From Bacteroidales bacterium (lineage in GTDB: Bacteria > Bacteroidota > Bacteroidia > Bacteroidales > WCHB1-69), in the NCBI GenBank assembly GCA_017394765.1, contig JAFPXF010000097.1:1-64000 (forward strand): a DNA stretch of 64,000 nucleotides. The letters run 5' to 3'. Position numbers and translations under genes: made by a program. The notes under the pieces are model-generated. The model did no database searches and had not been told where the DNA came from. It worked only from the letters and a program-made list of their open reading frames with translations. Shown piece after piece: positions 28,283 through 36,547 of this stretch. The first letter of the stretch is position 1. Each line of letters begins with the position of its first letter.

Positions 28283-30769
28283 ATGAAACACATAAAGACC
28301 CTTTTCCTGTGCCTCTTGATGACTATCGTGGCACTCACCTGCGCCGCCCAAACGCAACATTCACTGAAAGATGCCGTCTCCCTGCAAAGTCCCGATGGGC
28401 AGCTGGAACTCCAGTTTGCGGTGATCAATGGCGTGCCCACCTATACACTCAATCGCAACGGCAAGGCCGTGGTGCTGCCCTCCCGTATGGGCTTCATCCT
28501 TGAGTGGCGCGATGACTTGGCGCACGCCTTTGTCCTCAAAGACAAGGCATACAGCACTTTCGACGAGACTTGGGAGCCGGTGTGGGGCGAGGAGGCCCGC
28601 ATCCGCAACCATTACAACGAACTGTTGGTGACATTGGAACAGCCCGTCGGCAGCGTGGCGAGCATGGACCACTCCACCGAGAAGCGCCCAACGGTGATGC
28701 GTATCCGCTTCCGTCTCTACAACGACGGTTTGGGATTCCGCTACGAATTTCCCGACCTGCTGCCCACCAACTTGTACCCGGGCAACATCTACAACGCGCT
28801 CGTCTGCTTCTGGTTCAAGGAGGAGCTGACGGAGTTCGCGATGGCGGGTGACCACACCGCATGGTGGATTCCCGGCGACTACGACACGCAGGAGTACAAC
28901 TACACGGAGTCGAAGCTGTCGGAAATCCGCAGTTTGTGGGATGCCAGCCACAAGAACGGCGGCTGGCCGTGGACCGCGTTTTCGAAAACGGGCGTGCAGA
29001 CAGCCATCCAGATGAAGACCGATGACGGCCTGTATATCAACATCCACGAGGCCGCCACCCTCGACTTCCCGACCATGCACCTTGATTTTATAGATGCCTT
29101 GTCCAACAACCCTTGGGACACCCTCTTGCACCAACAGCCAACCACCAACAGCCAACAGCCGTCATACACCTTCCGCGCCTGGCTCTGTCCCGACGCCACC
29201 GGCTATAAGGGCCGCATCCAGGCACCATGCACCACTCCGTGGCGTACGGTGATGGTCTGTGAAAAGGCCACTGATGTGCTCGCCTCGCGACTGATTCTCA
29301 ACCTCAACGAGCCGTGCGCTTTGGAGGATGTCAGCTGGATTCATCCGGTGAAGTACATGGGCGTTTGGTGGGAGATGATCAGCGGCAAGAGCAGCTGGAG
29401 CTACACCAACGACTTCCCCTCCGTGAAACTGGGCGTGACCGACTATGTTCACGCCACCCCTAACGGCACGCACGGTGCCAACAACGCCAACGTGCGCCGC
29501 TACATAGACTTCGCCGCCGCCAACGGCTTCGACGGATTACTTATCGAAGGGTGGAACATCGGATGGGAAGACTGGTACGGCAAACAGAAGGAGTTCGTCT
29601 TCGACTTTCTCACGCCGTATCCCGACTTTGACCTGCCCGCACTGAACAAATATGCCCACGAAAAGGGCATCCGATTGATTATGCACCACGAGAGTTCCGC
29701 CTCCACAGTCAACTACGAGCACTGGATGGAGCAGGCCTACACGCTGATGAACCAGTACGGCTACGATGCTGTGAAGGGCGGTTATGTGGGCACCATCATC
29801 CCGTTTGGCGAGGGGCACTACAGCCAGCCCATCAACAACCACTACCACTACGCCATCGTGGAGGCCGCCAAGCACCACATCATGGTCAACTCGCACGAGG
29901 CGGTGCGTCCCACCGGACTTTGCCGCACCTGGCCCAACATGATCGGCAATGAGAGCGCCATGGGCACCGAATTCCGCGAGCGTATCCATCCCGGCCACAC
30001 CTCCATCCTGCCGTTCACGCGCCTGCAGGGCGGCCCGATGGACTACACCCCCGGCATCTTCGAACCCGACATGGGCAAGATCGTGTCGTGGGGCAAGAAG
30101 ATGAGCCATACCATCTGCAACCAGTTGGGACTCTACGTCACCTTCTACTCGCCGCTGCAGATGGCCGCCGACTTCCCGGAGCACTATGAGCCTTACATGG
30201 ACGCCTTCCAGTTCATCAAGGATGTGGCGGTGGATTGGGACACCAGCATCTATATTATGGCCGAGCCAGGTGACTACATCGTGACAGCCCGTCATCCGAG
30301 AATCTCCACATTGAACAAAGCCGCCGATGGGGTCGGCACGTTATCTGACGGCAAAAAGGGCGTGATAGCCAACGCCACCCGCTTTGTCTATGCCATCCCA
30401 GATTCTGTAGAGACGTTGCGCGCAACGTCTCTACAAGGAACAACCTTGCGTGCAACCCGAGGCCCAATGGAAGGCCAACAACCCCGCGATGTCTGGTACA
30501 TCGGCGGCATCACCGACGAGGACGCCCGCGAGGTTTCTGTCAAATTGGATTTCCTGAAACCCGGCGTGAAATACGAGGCCATCATCTATGCCGATGCGCC
30601 CGATGCCTGCGGTCTTCCCGATGATTCTGAATTCCGTTCTTCAGATTCCAAGTTGACATACAACCCACAGGCATACACCATCACGAAGAAGGTGGTGACG
30701 AGCAAGACCGTGTTGAAGCTGAAGATGGCCCCGTGCGGGGGATTTGCCGTGTCTATACGGGAAAAATAG
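28283..30769 (+). CDS. Glycoside hydrolase family 97 (SusB-like alpha-glucosidase)
   Basis: About 828 residues from ATG 28283, which starts the signal peptide (MKHIKTLFLCLLMTIVALTC); an ATG at 28265 overlapping the rlmD stop is possible. GH97 N-terminal sandwich, catalytic barrel (YMGVWWEMISGKSSWSYTND, FDGLLIEGWNIGWEDWYG) and C-terminal domain. The conserved Glu residues in IMHHESSAS, NSHEAVRPTG and GNESAMG match the inverting subgroup. Near the C-terminus a 30-bp perfect palindrome (30406-30435) is translated in frame as VETLRATSLQ. No Sus neighbours are present. Confidence 0.9.
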   Translation: MKHIKTLFLCLLMTIVALTCAAQTQHSLKDAVSLQSPDGQLELQFAVINGVPTYTLNRNGKAVVLPSRMGFILEWRDDLAHAFVLKDKAYSTFDETWEPVWGEEARIRNHYNELLVTLEQPVGSVASMDHSTEKRPTVMRIRFRLYNDGLGFRYEFPDLLPTNLYPGNIYNALVCFWFKEELTEFAMAGDHTAWWIPGDYDTQEYNYTESKLSEIRSLWDASHKNGGWPWTAFSKTGVQTAIQMKTDDGLYINIHEAATLDFPTMHLDFIDALSNNPWDTLLHQQPTTNSQQPSYTFRAWLCPDATGYKGRIQAPCTTPWRTVMVCEKATDVLASRLILNLNEPCALEDVSWIHPVKYMGVWWEMISGKSSWSYTNDFPSVKLGVTDYVHATPNGTHGANNANVRRYIDFAAANGFDGLLIEGWNIGWEDWYGKQKEFVFDFLTPYPDFDLPALNKYAHEKGIRLIMHHESSASTVNYEHWMEQAYTLMNQYGYDAVKGGYVGTIIPFGEGHYSQPINNHYHYAIVEAAKHHIMVNSHEAVRPTGLCRTWPNMIGNESAMGTEFRERIHPGHTSILPFTRLQGGPMDYTPGIFEPDMGKIVSWGKKMSHTICNQLGLYVTFYSPLQMAADFPEHYEPYMDAFQFIKDVAVDWDTSIYIMAEPGDYIVTARHPRISTLNKAADGVGTLSDGKKGVIANATRFVYAIPDSVETLRATSLQGTTLRATRGPMEGQQPRDVWYIGGITDEDAREVSVKLDFLKPGVKYEAIIYADAPDACGLPDDSEFRSSDSKLTYNPQAYTITKKVVTSKTVLKLKMAPCGGFAVSIREK
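30406..30435. repeat. Perfect 30-bp palindrome inside the GH97 gene
   Basis: TGTAGAGACGTTGCG is followed directly by its exact reverse complement. It belongs to the same family as the palindromes at 19546, 31975, 33146 and 48656, but here lies in coding sequence without breaking the frame. Confidence 0.85.
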
Positions 30770-30868
30770 TACACAATAGTTAATAGTTAAGAGTGGGCAA
30801 TGGAAAAAGACATTGACCCGCAAAACCAAAGAATTTTGGAAAACTTATAAAACAGTAAAACATCTATT

Positions 30869-31486
30869 ATGAACAGGAAATATCTTCTTCATGCCTTCAT
30901 TCTCATTACTTTGATTGGTCTCGTTTTCTCAATGTGTTCACCACAATCGACGAATAAAAAAAGAAACATGTATGAACATGCAACACGAGTGAACATCGAC
31001 GATCATGAAATGCAGCTAAACACCATATTTTTCAATGATTCGCTGAAGGAGCCTTGGCTGTTTTATTATGGACGGATTCCATACGGCTATTCAGCCCCTT
31101 ATGTGCAAAAGCAGACGTTGTCTTTCAGAGAGAATGACATAACGATACGAGAAGTTACATTATCCGTCCCGACAACCGACCAACAAACCGCCTCCCATGG
31201 AAGTGTGAAATTACAGACCATCCCGATATTTGAAATCGGGACAATAGAGGGCGATAGCGGTTTGTTTTTTTATGCCTATGGAGCCAACTACTGTGCCGGG
31301 ACACAATGTCCTGAATTTTATGGCATTTACTCAACTTCCGGTGAGGTTTTGTCCGAAACCATCTCTTTTCCTGAACAAATTCTATCAGGCGAGTCCCTGA
31401 ATGTGGTTTGTCATAAACATGGACTTGATTTAAATAAGCCTATCGAAAGCATTTCAATTTTCAAACTGTTGCAAACGATTGAATAA
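30869..31486 (+). CDS. Lipoprotein-like protein of unknown function
   Basis: 205 residues with an N-terminal hydrophobic segment ending at a possible lipobox (LVFSMC). No family recognised. The mature part alternates strands (LQTIPIFEIGTIEGDSGLFF, FYAYGANYCAGTQCPEFYGI). It opens the AT-rich stretch between GH97 and yitT and may belong to the same accessory region as the duplicated cassettes downstream. Confidence 0.6.
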   Translation: MNRKYLLHAFILITLIGLVFSMCSPQSTNKKRNMYEHATRVNIDDHEMQLNTIFFNDSLKEPWLFYYGRIPYGYSAPYVQKQTLSFRENDITIREVTLSVPTTDQQTASHGSVKLQTIPIFEIGTIEGDSGLFFYAYGANYCAGTQCPEFYGIYSTSGEVLSETISFPEQILSGESLNVVCHKHGLDLNKPIESISIFKLLQTIE

Positions 31487-31789
31487 CATGGCTGTTCATT
31501 CCGCAAAAGAATAGGTTTTGAAAAACACCATCAGAGTATTTTATTGAGACTTGTACAATAACCCGCCTCACCGTTGCAGGTATAAAAGGACTTATCAATT
31601 AGAAAGGGATTCTCTTGATTGCTTGACAAGAGACTATTACATTGTGTCTTTTAATAGGGGCTGTTTACAAGAAGATCCAGAAATAAGGAAAACAATTCAG
31701 AATTGTTATTATTCTTTAAATTCAAGCGGCAGCAATTGCAAGAAAATTTTGAACGCTATCTTGCACAATAAAACGTTGATTAATTTTAT
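31487..31789 (+). other. Spacer with a leader-like repeat and doubtful short ORF
   Basis: 31552-31575 (CAATAACCCGCCTCACC followed by GTTGC) closely resembles 32946-32969, upstream of the second cassette. An 87-codon frame starting from TTG at 31551 (product would begin MYNNPPHRC) is open to 31814 but runs through the promoter at 31790, so I do not call it a gene. Confidence 0.4.
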
Positions 31790-31797
31790 TATCTTTG
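31790..31797 (+). promoter_or_regulatory. -7 element before cassette 1
   Basis: TATCTTTG followed by CAGTCG, 19 nt before the small Cys-rich ORF at 31817. Confidence 0.55.
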
Positions 31798-31816
31798 CAG
31801 TCGCAATTCCTTAGCT

Positions 31817-31963
31817 GTGGGTGAGAACCTGAAGAATTTGGAATTGTTGCAAAAGTTGGAGATTGTGGAAGGAATCACGGAAGCCGAGCAGAAGGCGGAA
31901 CTGTACAAGAAAGTCTTCGGAGAGTGCTGCGATTGCCCTCAAACGCAAATTATCAACGGGTAA
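31817..31963 (+). CDS. Small Cys-rich ORF, cassette 1
   Basis: 48 codons from a GTG start. The first 34 residues are a charged helix (VGENLKNLELLQKLEIVEGI and on to AELYKKVF); the end is GECCDCPQTQIING. A second ORF at 33003-33137 has an unrelated first half but an almost identical end (GECCGCPQTQIIHG), and both sit just before a palindrome and an MNNIMDFWR gene. Conservation confined to the C-terminus with three Cys is unusual and could mean a peptide with a leader and a core, a metal-binding tail or a recombination relic. Function unknown. Confidence 0.45.
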   Translation: MGENLKNLELLQKLEIVEGITEAEQKAELYKKVFGECCDCPQTQIING

Positions 31964-31972
31964 CCATTGTTC

Positions 31973-32003
31973 GATAGAGACGCAAACACATTGCGTCTCT
32001 ACC
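31973..32003. repeat. GTAGAGACG-type palindrome, cassette 1
   Basis: TAGAGACGCAA (31975-31985) pairs with TTGCGTCTCTA (31991-32001) around ACACA, between the small ORF and the FWR-EW gene. Confidence 0.8.
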
Positions 32004-32024
32004 TTGTTAAACTAAAATAGTACG

Positions 32025-32384
32025 ATGATGAACAACATAATGGATTTCTGGCGCAGCGAATGGGCGGCGGTGACGGATGTGAGAGAGTTCTCTAATATAT
32101 TATCCAATGACTTCTCACCAATCAGGGAAGTAGTCGTTGTGTTAACCAACAATATAACTGGAACTTACGAAGCTCGCTCGTATCCTAATGATGATTATGA
32201 TGGAAATGGAATGATTGAATTATATGAAGTTGATGTCTATGAGATTCTCATTAAAGGTGCGGATGAAAATGGGAATAGTACTGTAAAAAAATGGGAAGCT
32301 CCCCGCTTTATGCCATATTGGAACAGTCCTCAAGATCCTGATCCCCATTATAAAAATCGAGGCGGCAACACCGCCCGATATTAG
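32025..32384 (+). CDS. Protein with constant MNNIMDFWRxEW N-terminus and variable body, cassette 1
   Basis: 119 residues (a second ATG lies one codon in). The first 18 residues, MNNIMDFWRSEWAAVTD, match the start of the gene at 33195, after which the two diverge fully. The body has VYEILIKGADENGNSTV and EAPRFMPYW, a pattern I associate loosely with C-terminal parts of Bacteroidetes polymorphic toxins, and ends in a basic tail. A constant N-terminus with a variable remainder, followed by a separate small gene, is the layout of toxin/immunity cassettes. No signal peptide. Function is inferred from layout only. Confidence 0.5.
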   Translation: MMNNIMDFWRSEWAAVTDVREFSNILSNDFSPIREVVVVLTNNITGTYEARSYPNDDYDGNGMIELYEVDVYEILIKGADENGNSTVKKWEAPRFMPYWNSPQDPDPHYKNRGGNTARY

Positions 32385-32420
32385 GAGTCGTTTCACAAGA
32401 GAAGTTCATCCTAGTGAATT

Positions 32421-32924
32421 ATGAAAAAAAACTATTATTTTGTTTTGTCTTTTTTCTTTTTGATAACTAACAATTTATGCGGACAAGAGCGGACAAGTCT
32501 TTCGAACCGACATCAAAAGAAGTTATCCAGGAAGGAATTTGTTGTGGATTCTGCGTTATTCAAAAATGACACAGTGTATTACAAGTGTGGCTTTTCCTCT
32601 GAACAATTAGCTTTATATTTGGACAATAAGTATCTGTCCGTTATTCGGAAAAGATACAGAAAGTTTTGCGTCGTAAAAAATGGCGATAATTACCAAATTT
32701 ACCTATTTGAGTTAAGGGGCAAATATCAAGGAGAAGAGATATCAGAAGAAATGTTTTTAACCACACCCATCCCGAACTATTATGCAAAGATCCAGACAAG
32801 TTCTCGATTTCTCATTATGGTGGTTGGATATGTGGAGCAATTTAATGCAAATCAAACTGTTTCATCCGAATCTGTAGAAAGAATACGATGGATTATGCAG
32901 CAGATGGTGAATGGAACATCATAA
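32421..32924 (+). CDS. Secreted protein of unknown function, candidate partner in cassette 1
   Basis: 167 residues with a signal peptide (MKKNYYFVLSFFFLITNNLC, which could also be a lipobox Cys). The mature region has a basic stretch followed by alternating strands (DTVYYKCGFSSEQLALYLDN, KFCVVKNGDNYQIYLFELRG) and a C-terminal helix. No family recognised. It follows the FWR-EW gene of cassette 1 by 36 bp and is absent from cassette 2, so it may be a cognate protective partner. Confidence 0.5.
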   Translation: MKKNYYFVLSFFFLITNNLCGQERTSLSNRHQKKLSRKEFVVDSALFKNDTVYYKCGFSSEQLALYLDNKYLSVIRKRYRKFCVVKNGDNYQIYLFELRGKYQGEEISEEMFLTTPIPNYYAKIQTSSRFLIMVVGYVEQFNANQTVSSESVERIRWIMQQMVNGTS

Positions 32925-32942
32925 ATATATCTTCCCGTCCAG

Positions 32943-32972
32943 TACACAATAATCCACCTCACCTTTGCGTTA
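32943..32972 (+). repeat. Second copy of the cassette leader
   Basis: CAATAATCCACCTCACC followed by TTTGC resembles 31552-31575 (about four differences in 24 bases) and marks the start of the second cassette. CACCTTTG could be a weak -7 element. Confidence 0.5.
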
Positions 32973-33002
32973 AAAAACATTATTTCACCAAAACTGAAAA
33001 TT

Positions 33003-33137
33003 ATGATAGACAACCAAATCGAGAATCTGCAGTCGCTGCGGGAATACCTGCAGCAGGAGAGCTGCCAGCCGCAGGAACCGTTCATCCTCTTCGGCGAATG
33101 TTGCGGCTGCCCGCAAACGCAAATCATCCACGGATAA
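33003..33137 (+). CDS. Small Cys-rich ORF, cassette 2
   Basis: 44 codons from ATG. First part MIDNQIENLQSLREYLQQES, then CQPQEPFILF and the shared end GECCGCPQTQIIHG. Only the end is conserved with the ORF at 31817, down to the bases around the stop (TAACCAT). It is followed by a palindrome and an MNNIMDFWR gene, as in cassette 1. Confidence 0.45.
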   Translation: MIDNQIENLQSLREYLQQESCQPQEPFILFGECCGCPQTQIIHG

Positions 33138-33145
33138 CCATCTTC

Positions 33146-33175
33146 GGCAGAGGCGCGATGGACCGCGTCTCTACC
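33146..33175. repeat. GTAGAGACG-type palindrome, cassette 2
   Basis: GGCAGAGGCGCG and CGCGTCTCTACC pair imperfectly around ATGGAC; it occupies the same position as the palindrome of cassette 1. Confidence 0.7.
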
Positions 33176-33194
33176 GTTTTAATACTTATAATGC

Positions 33195-33725
33195 ATGATT
33201 ATGAACAACATAATGGATTTTTGGCGCAACGAGTGGAATTCGGTCACTGACACGAGTGAGGTGACAGGGATGGACTTTTTTAATAACGGTATTATTCCTG
33301 TAACAGATGCAAATGCTAAAAATATAAGTAAAATTTCATGGGGAGAGACAAGGGGGATTTATCCAACAAAAAATACATTGAATCCACCAGATAGCGAATT
33401 GTATAATCCTTCAAAATGGGATGAAGAAAAAACAGCATCTCTATTAAAAGCAAGAGCGGCAATTCATCTGATAGGGACAAGCCGAAATGCTCATGTTCAC
33501 CAAGCTTCATGTGAATTAAAGGGAATTAATAAAACTTTGGCAGCATATCATTTAATAGATAACTTTCCCGAAGTTGATCCAGTTGTCGCAAACGATGGAA
33601 CAGTTAAATTCTTTTATTTGTCCTCTTTAGAAAAAGTGGACACTCCATCTATAGATTCCCAGACCTATAATCAAAAATGTGTAAAATCCTATGGCCCGTT
33701 TTACAATAACGGAGGAGGTGCCTGA
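33195..33725 (+). CDS. Protein with constant MNNIMDFWRxEW N-terminus and variable body, cassette 2
   Basis: 176 residues (the MNNIM start itself is two codons in). The N-terminus MNNIMDFWRNEWNSVTD matches the gene at 32025; the body is unrelated to it and contains LLKARAAIHLIGTSRNAHVH, QASCELKGIN and a C-terminal FYNNGGGA. The His-rich AHVHQASC stretch could be catalytic or metal-binding, but no family is recognised. The next gene overlaps or abuts its stop. Interpreted as a second polymorphic effector-like protein. Confidence 0.5.
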   Translation: MIMNNIMDFWRNEWNSVTDTSEVTGMDFFNNGIIPVTDANAKNISKISWGETRGIYPTKNTLNPPDSELYNPSKWDEEKTASLLKARAAIHLIGTSRNAHVHQASCELKGINKTLAAYHLIDNFPEVDPVVANDGTVKFFYLSSLEKVDTPSIDSQTYNQKCVKSYGPFYNNGGGA

Positions 33726-33978
33726 GGAATTCAAGTCTGTCGTCATCAGCAGGCATTATAGGGGAAACAAGGTTCTCAGTTATGCGCTTCGCGATTTGCA
33801 GCATGCCAAGACAGAGAAAATCGGAGAATATAGAGTTGCTGACAATGGTACTATTTTCAAAGTTAAAGCTTTCAAAAACAGTCATCTTGCGAGTTTGATA
33901 GTCTCTTCGTATCCAGAAAATGCTGTTGGATATATGGAGGCATTATGGAAGCAAAAGCATGGAATAATCAACTATTAA
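33718..33978 (+). CDS. Small protein, candidate partner in cassette 2
   Basis: 86 residues from a GTG at 33718 that follows GGAGGA and overlaps the stop of the preceding gene; an ATG at 33691 would give 95 residues. Mixed charged protein (VVISRHYRGNKVLSYALRDL, GEYRVADNGTIFKVKAFKNS) without signal peptide. Tight coupling to the variable gene is what one expects of an immunity gene. Family unknown. Confidence 0.5.
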   Translation: MPEEFKSVVISRHYRGNKVLSYALRDLQHAKTEKIGEYRVADNGTIFKVKAFKNSHLASLIVSSYPENAVGYMEALWKQKHGIINY

Positions 33979-33995
33979 ACTTGTAATTTGATAAT

Positions 33996-34185
33996 ATGAT
34001 TCGTTTTGTTTCTTATTTTGTCTGGCTATACTGTGTTTTAAATGCGTCCATTTATTGTGTTTTTTTCAGGTGGACAGGAGGTTCGTATTTCTTTTATTCC
34101 CTGTTTATAAACCCGAATGTTGCCATTATCCTGTCCTCTTTTATTGGAATGATTGCAACACAATTACCCGCCTTATATTTTTATT
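33996..34185 (+). pseudogene. Truncated membrane protein gene at the island border
   Basis: The frame starts MIRFVSYFVWLYCVLNASIY with three hydrophobic segments and reaches PALYFYSS, at which point it runs into the 3' end of yitT on the opposite strand. The remaining 40 codons up to 34316 are yitT antisense. The gene therefore looks cut off where the accessory region joins conserved chromosome. Confidence 0.55.
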
Positions 34186-35131
34186 CTTCCGGCAGCGCCT
34201 TGAACCCCAGTCCCATAATCTCGGAACTCTCGATCACGTTCACGAAAGATGCGGGATCGAGGAGACGGAGGTTTGATTTGAGCTTCACCAAGTCGGCACG
34301 GTCGAGGGTGACATAGATCATCTTACGCTCGGCGCCTTGGTAGAGGCCCGTGCCGGCGAAGACAGTACCGCCGCGCTTCAGGTCGTTGATGATATAGTCG
34401 CGCACCTCATCCACCTTGTCGGTGACGATGAACGCCGTCTTGTAAGACTTGAGGCCGTCCACGATGAGGTCGATGATCTTGCTCTCGATGGCAATCAGGA
34501 TGATGGAGTAGATCGGCAGGCGGATCTGCTTGAAGGCAATGAGGGTGGTGAGCGTAATGCAGGAATCGACAATCAGCACGAGGGTGCCGAGGGAAATCTT
34601 GGTGTATTTGTGCAGGATCATGGAGATGATGTCGCTGCCGCCGGAAGTGGCGCCGGACTTGAAAATGAGGCCGATGGCCACGCCGTAGATGACGCCTCCC
34701 ACCACGGTGTTCAAGAAATAGTCGGGACGGAAAAACTGCTCGCTGTGCGGAATTTGCACAAGACCATGGAGGCCTTCGCTGCTGTTCAGGATGCCCTCAT
34801 GAATGACAGGGTTGTACCCCCACGTCGTTTCCAACAACCATGTGAAGAAGAAAATCAAGATGGTGGAAACCACGGTCTTGACACCGAAGCGCGGACCGAG
34901 CACCCAAGTGCCGATAAGCAGCAGGGGAATATCCATGCAGATGGCGTAATAGCTTATCTTCCACGGCCAAACGGTGTTGAGCACGTTGGAAAGGCCATAC
35001 GTGCCGCCCGGTGCCAACAAATAGGGGTTCACGAACATCACATCGCCCACCGCGAAGAGGAAACTACCCAAAATTAGGAGGAAATAGGCCCACACTTGGT
35101 CTTTGAAGGAAAATTTAATTTGTTTATCCAT
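34181..35131 (-). CDS. YitT-family membrane protein
   Basis: About 316 residues from MDKQIKFSFKDQVWAYFLLI; a start two codons earlier is possible. Five or so membrane helices (about 15-195), typical VNPYLLAPGGTYGLSNVLNT and GATSGGSDIISM motifs, then a C-terminal DUF2179-type domain (FIVTDKVDEVRDYIINDLKR, YVTLDRADLVKLKSNLRLLD). Function of the family is not established. Divergent from purA. Confidence 0.9.
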   Translation of the reverse strand: MDKQIKFSFKDQVWAYFLLILGSFLFAVGDVMFVNPYLLAPGGTYGLSNVLNTVWPWKISYYAICMDIPLLLIGTWVLGPRFGVKTVVSTILIFFFTWLLETTWGYNPVIHEGILNSSEGLHGLVQIPHSEQFFRPDYFLNTVVGGVIYGVAIGLIFKSGATSGGSDIISMILHKYTKISLGTLVLIVDSCITLTTLIAFKQIRLPIYSIILIAIESKIIDLIVDGLKSYKTAFIVTDKVDEVRDYIINDLKRGGTVFAGTGLYQGAERKMIYVTLDRADLVKLKSNLRLLDPASFVNVIESSEIMGLGFKALPEE

Positions 35132-35160
35132 AGTCATTTACATTTTATCAAACCGAGTGG

Positions 35161-35168
35161 CAAAAGTA
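35161..35168 (-). promoter_or_regulatory. -7 element of yitT
   Basis: Minus strand TACTTTTG followed by CCACTC. Confidence 0.55.
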
Positions 35169-35192
35169 GTGATTTTTTTCCTCTTTTTTGTG

Positions 35193-35200
35193 TACCTTTG
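35193..35200 (+). promoter_or_regulatory. -7 element of purA
   Basis: TACCTTTG followed by CAGCG, giving a leader of about 65 nt before the purA ATG. Confidence 0.6.
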
Positions 35201-35269
35201 CAGCGTCTTTTATAAGGCCAATACAACCATTGGCATTGTGACAAATATAACCTTCTTATTGACAGAAAA

Positions 35270-36541
35270 ATGAAAATAGACATTCTGCTCGGTTTGCAAT
35301 GGGGCGACGAAGGCAAAGGCAAGGTGGTCGATGTGCTCACCTCCCGCTACGACGTCATCGCCCGTTTCCAAGGCGGTCCCAATGCGGGGCACTCATTAGA
35401 GTTCAACGGCATTCGCCATGTGCTGCACATCATCCCTTCCGGCATCTTCCACAAGGAAAAGATGAACATCATCGGCAACGGAGTGGTCATCGACCCTGTT
35501 ATCTTTGAGGAAGAGATTGTGGCTTTGGAGAAGATGGGCTGCACACCCACGGAGAACCTGCGCATCTCGAAACGCGCACACCTGATTCTGCCCACGCACC
35601 GGCTGCTCGACGCCGCCTACGAATCGAAGAAGGGCGACCGCAAGATCGGCTCCACCCTCAAGGGCATCGGTCCGACCTACACGGACAAGACCGCCCGCAC
35701 GGGCCTGCGCATCTGCGACCTCGAATCCCCCGCCTTCGAATCCAAATACCGGCAGTTGATAGAGGCTCATAAGGAGATTCTCGACCAGTATCATTTCGAC
35801 TATAGTGACAAGCTGCCGGAGATGGACCGCCAATGGCGCGCTTCCTTGTCCAAGTTGCGCCAGTTCCCTTTCATTGACGGTGAATACGAAATTCACGACG
35901 CCCTGCAGCAAGGGCACAGTGTGTTGGCTGAAGGCGCGCAGGGCACCATGCTCGACTTGGAGTTTGGCGCCTATCCCTTCGTGACCTCCTCCAACACCAT
36001 CGCCGCCGGTGCCTTCACGGGCCTCGGTCTCGACCCGCACTTCGCGGGCCGCGTGTTCGGCATCGTCAAGGCCTACTGCACCCGCGTGGGCAGCGGTCCA
36101 TTCCCCACTGAGCTTTTTGACGAGACCGGCCAACGCCTCCGCGAGCTGGGCTTTGAGTACGGCGCCACCACGGGACGCCCCCGCCGCTGCGGCTGGCTCG
36201 ACCTTGTGGCCCTCAAATATGCCGTCATGGTCAACGGTGTCACCGACATCGCCCTCACCAAGGCCGACGTGATGTCTGGTTTCGACACCATCAACGTCTG
36301 CACCGCCTACCGCGTCAACGGCGAACTCACCGACCATGTGCCCACTGACCCCGACATCCCCGTGGAGCCGGTCTATACCACGCTGCCTGGCTGGAAAGAG
36401 GACATCAGCAAATGCACCGACTACGACGAACTGCCCGAGAGTTTCAAGGCATACATCCGCTATATCGAGGAGCAAACCCACACAACAGTCTCCATCGTCT
36501 CCGTGGGTCCCGACCGCAACGCCACCATCTTCAGGAACTAA
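35270..36541 (+). CDS. purA: Adenylosuccinate synthetase
   Basis: 423 residues, full length. It links IMP and aspartate with GTP in AMP synthesis. N-terminal QWGDEGKGKVVDVL, FQGGPNAGHS, GSTLKGIGPTYTDKTARTGL, GATTGRPRRCGW and TKADVM-type guanine recognition are all present. Downstream gene begins 6 bp later. Confidence 0.97.
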   Translation: MKIDILLGLQWGDEGKGKVVDVLTSRYDVIARFQGGPNAGHSLEFNGIRHVLHIIPSGIFHKEKMNIIGNGVVIDPVIFEEEIVALEKMGCTPTENLRISKRAHLILPTHRLLDAAYESKKGDRKIGSTLKGIGPTYTDKTARTGLRICDLESPAFESKYRQLIEAHKEILDQYHFDYSDKLPEMDRQWRASLSKLRQFPFIDGEYEIHDALQQGHSVLAEGAQGTMLDLEFGAYPFVTSSNTIAAGAFTGLGLDPHFAGRVFGIVKAYCTRVGSGPFPTELFDETGQRLRELGFEYGATTGRPRRCGWLDLVALKYAVMVNGVTDIALTKADVMSGFDTINVCTAYRVNGELTDHVPTDPDIPVEPVYTTLPGWKEDISKCTDYDELPESFKAYIRYIEEQTHTTVSIVSVGPDRNATIFRN

Positions 36542-36547
36542 CTTCCC

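Noticed and set aside
31551..31814. An 87-codon frame beginning at TTG and containing NNPPHRC
   Set aside because: It runs through a good promoter for the next ORF and begins inside the leader repeat. Reported only as a spacer.
31973..33175. Palindromes as a CRISPR array
   Set aside because: Only two copies here, unequal spacing of over 1 kb with genes between, and no cas genes. They belong to a dispersed repeat family.
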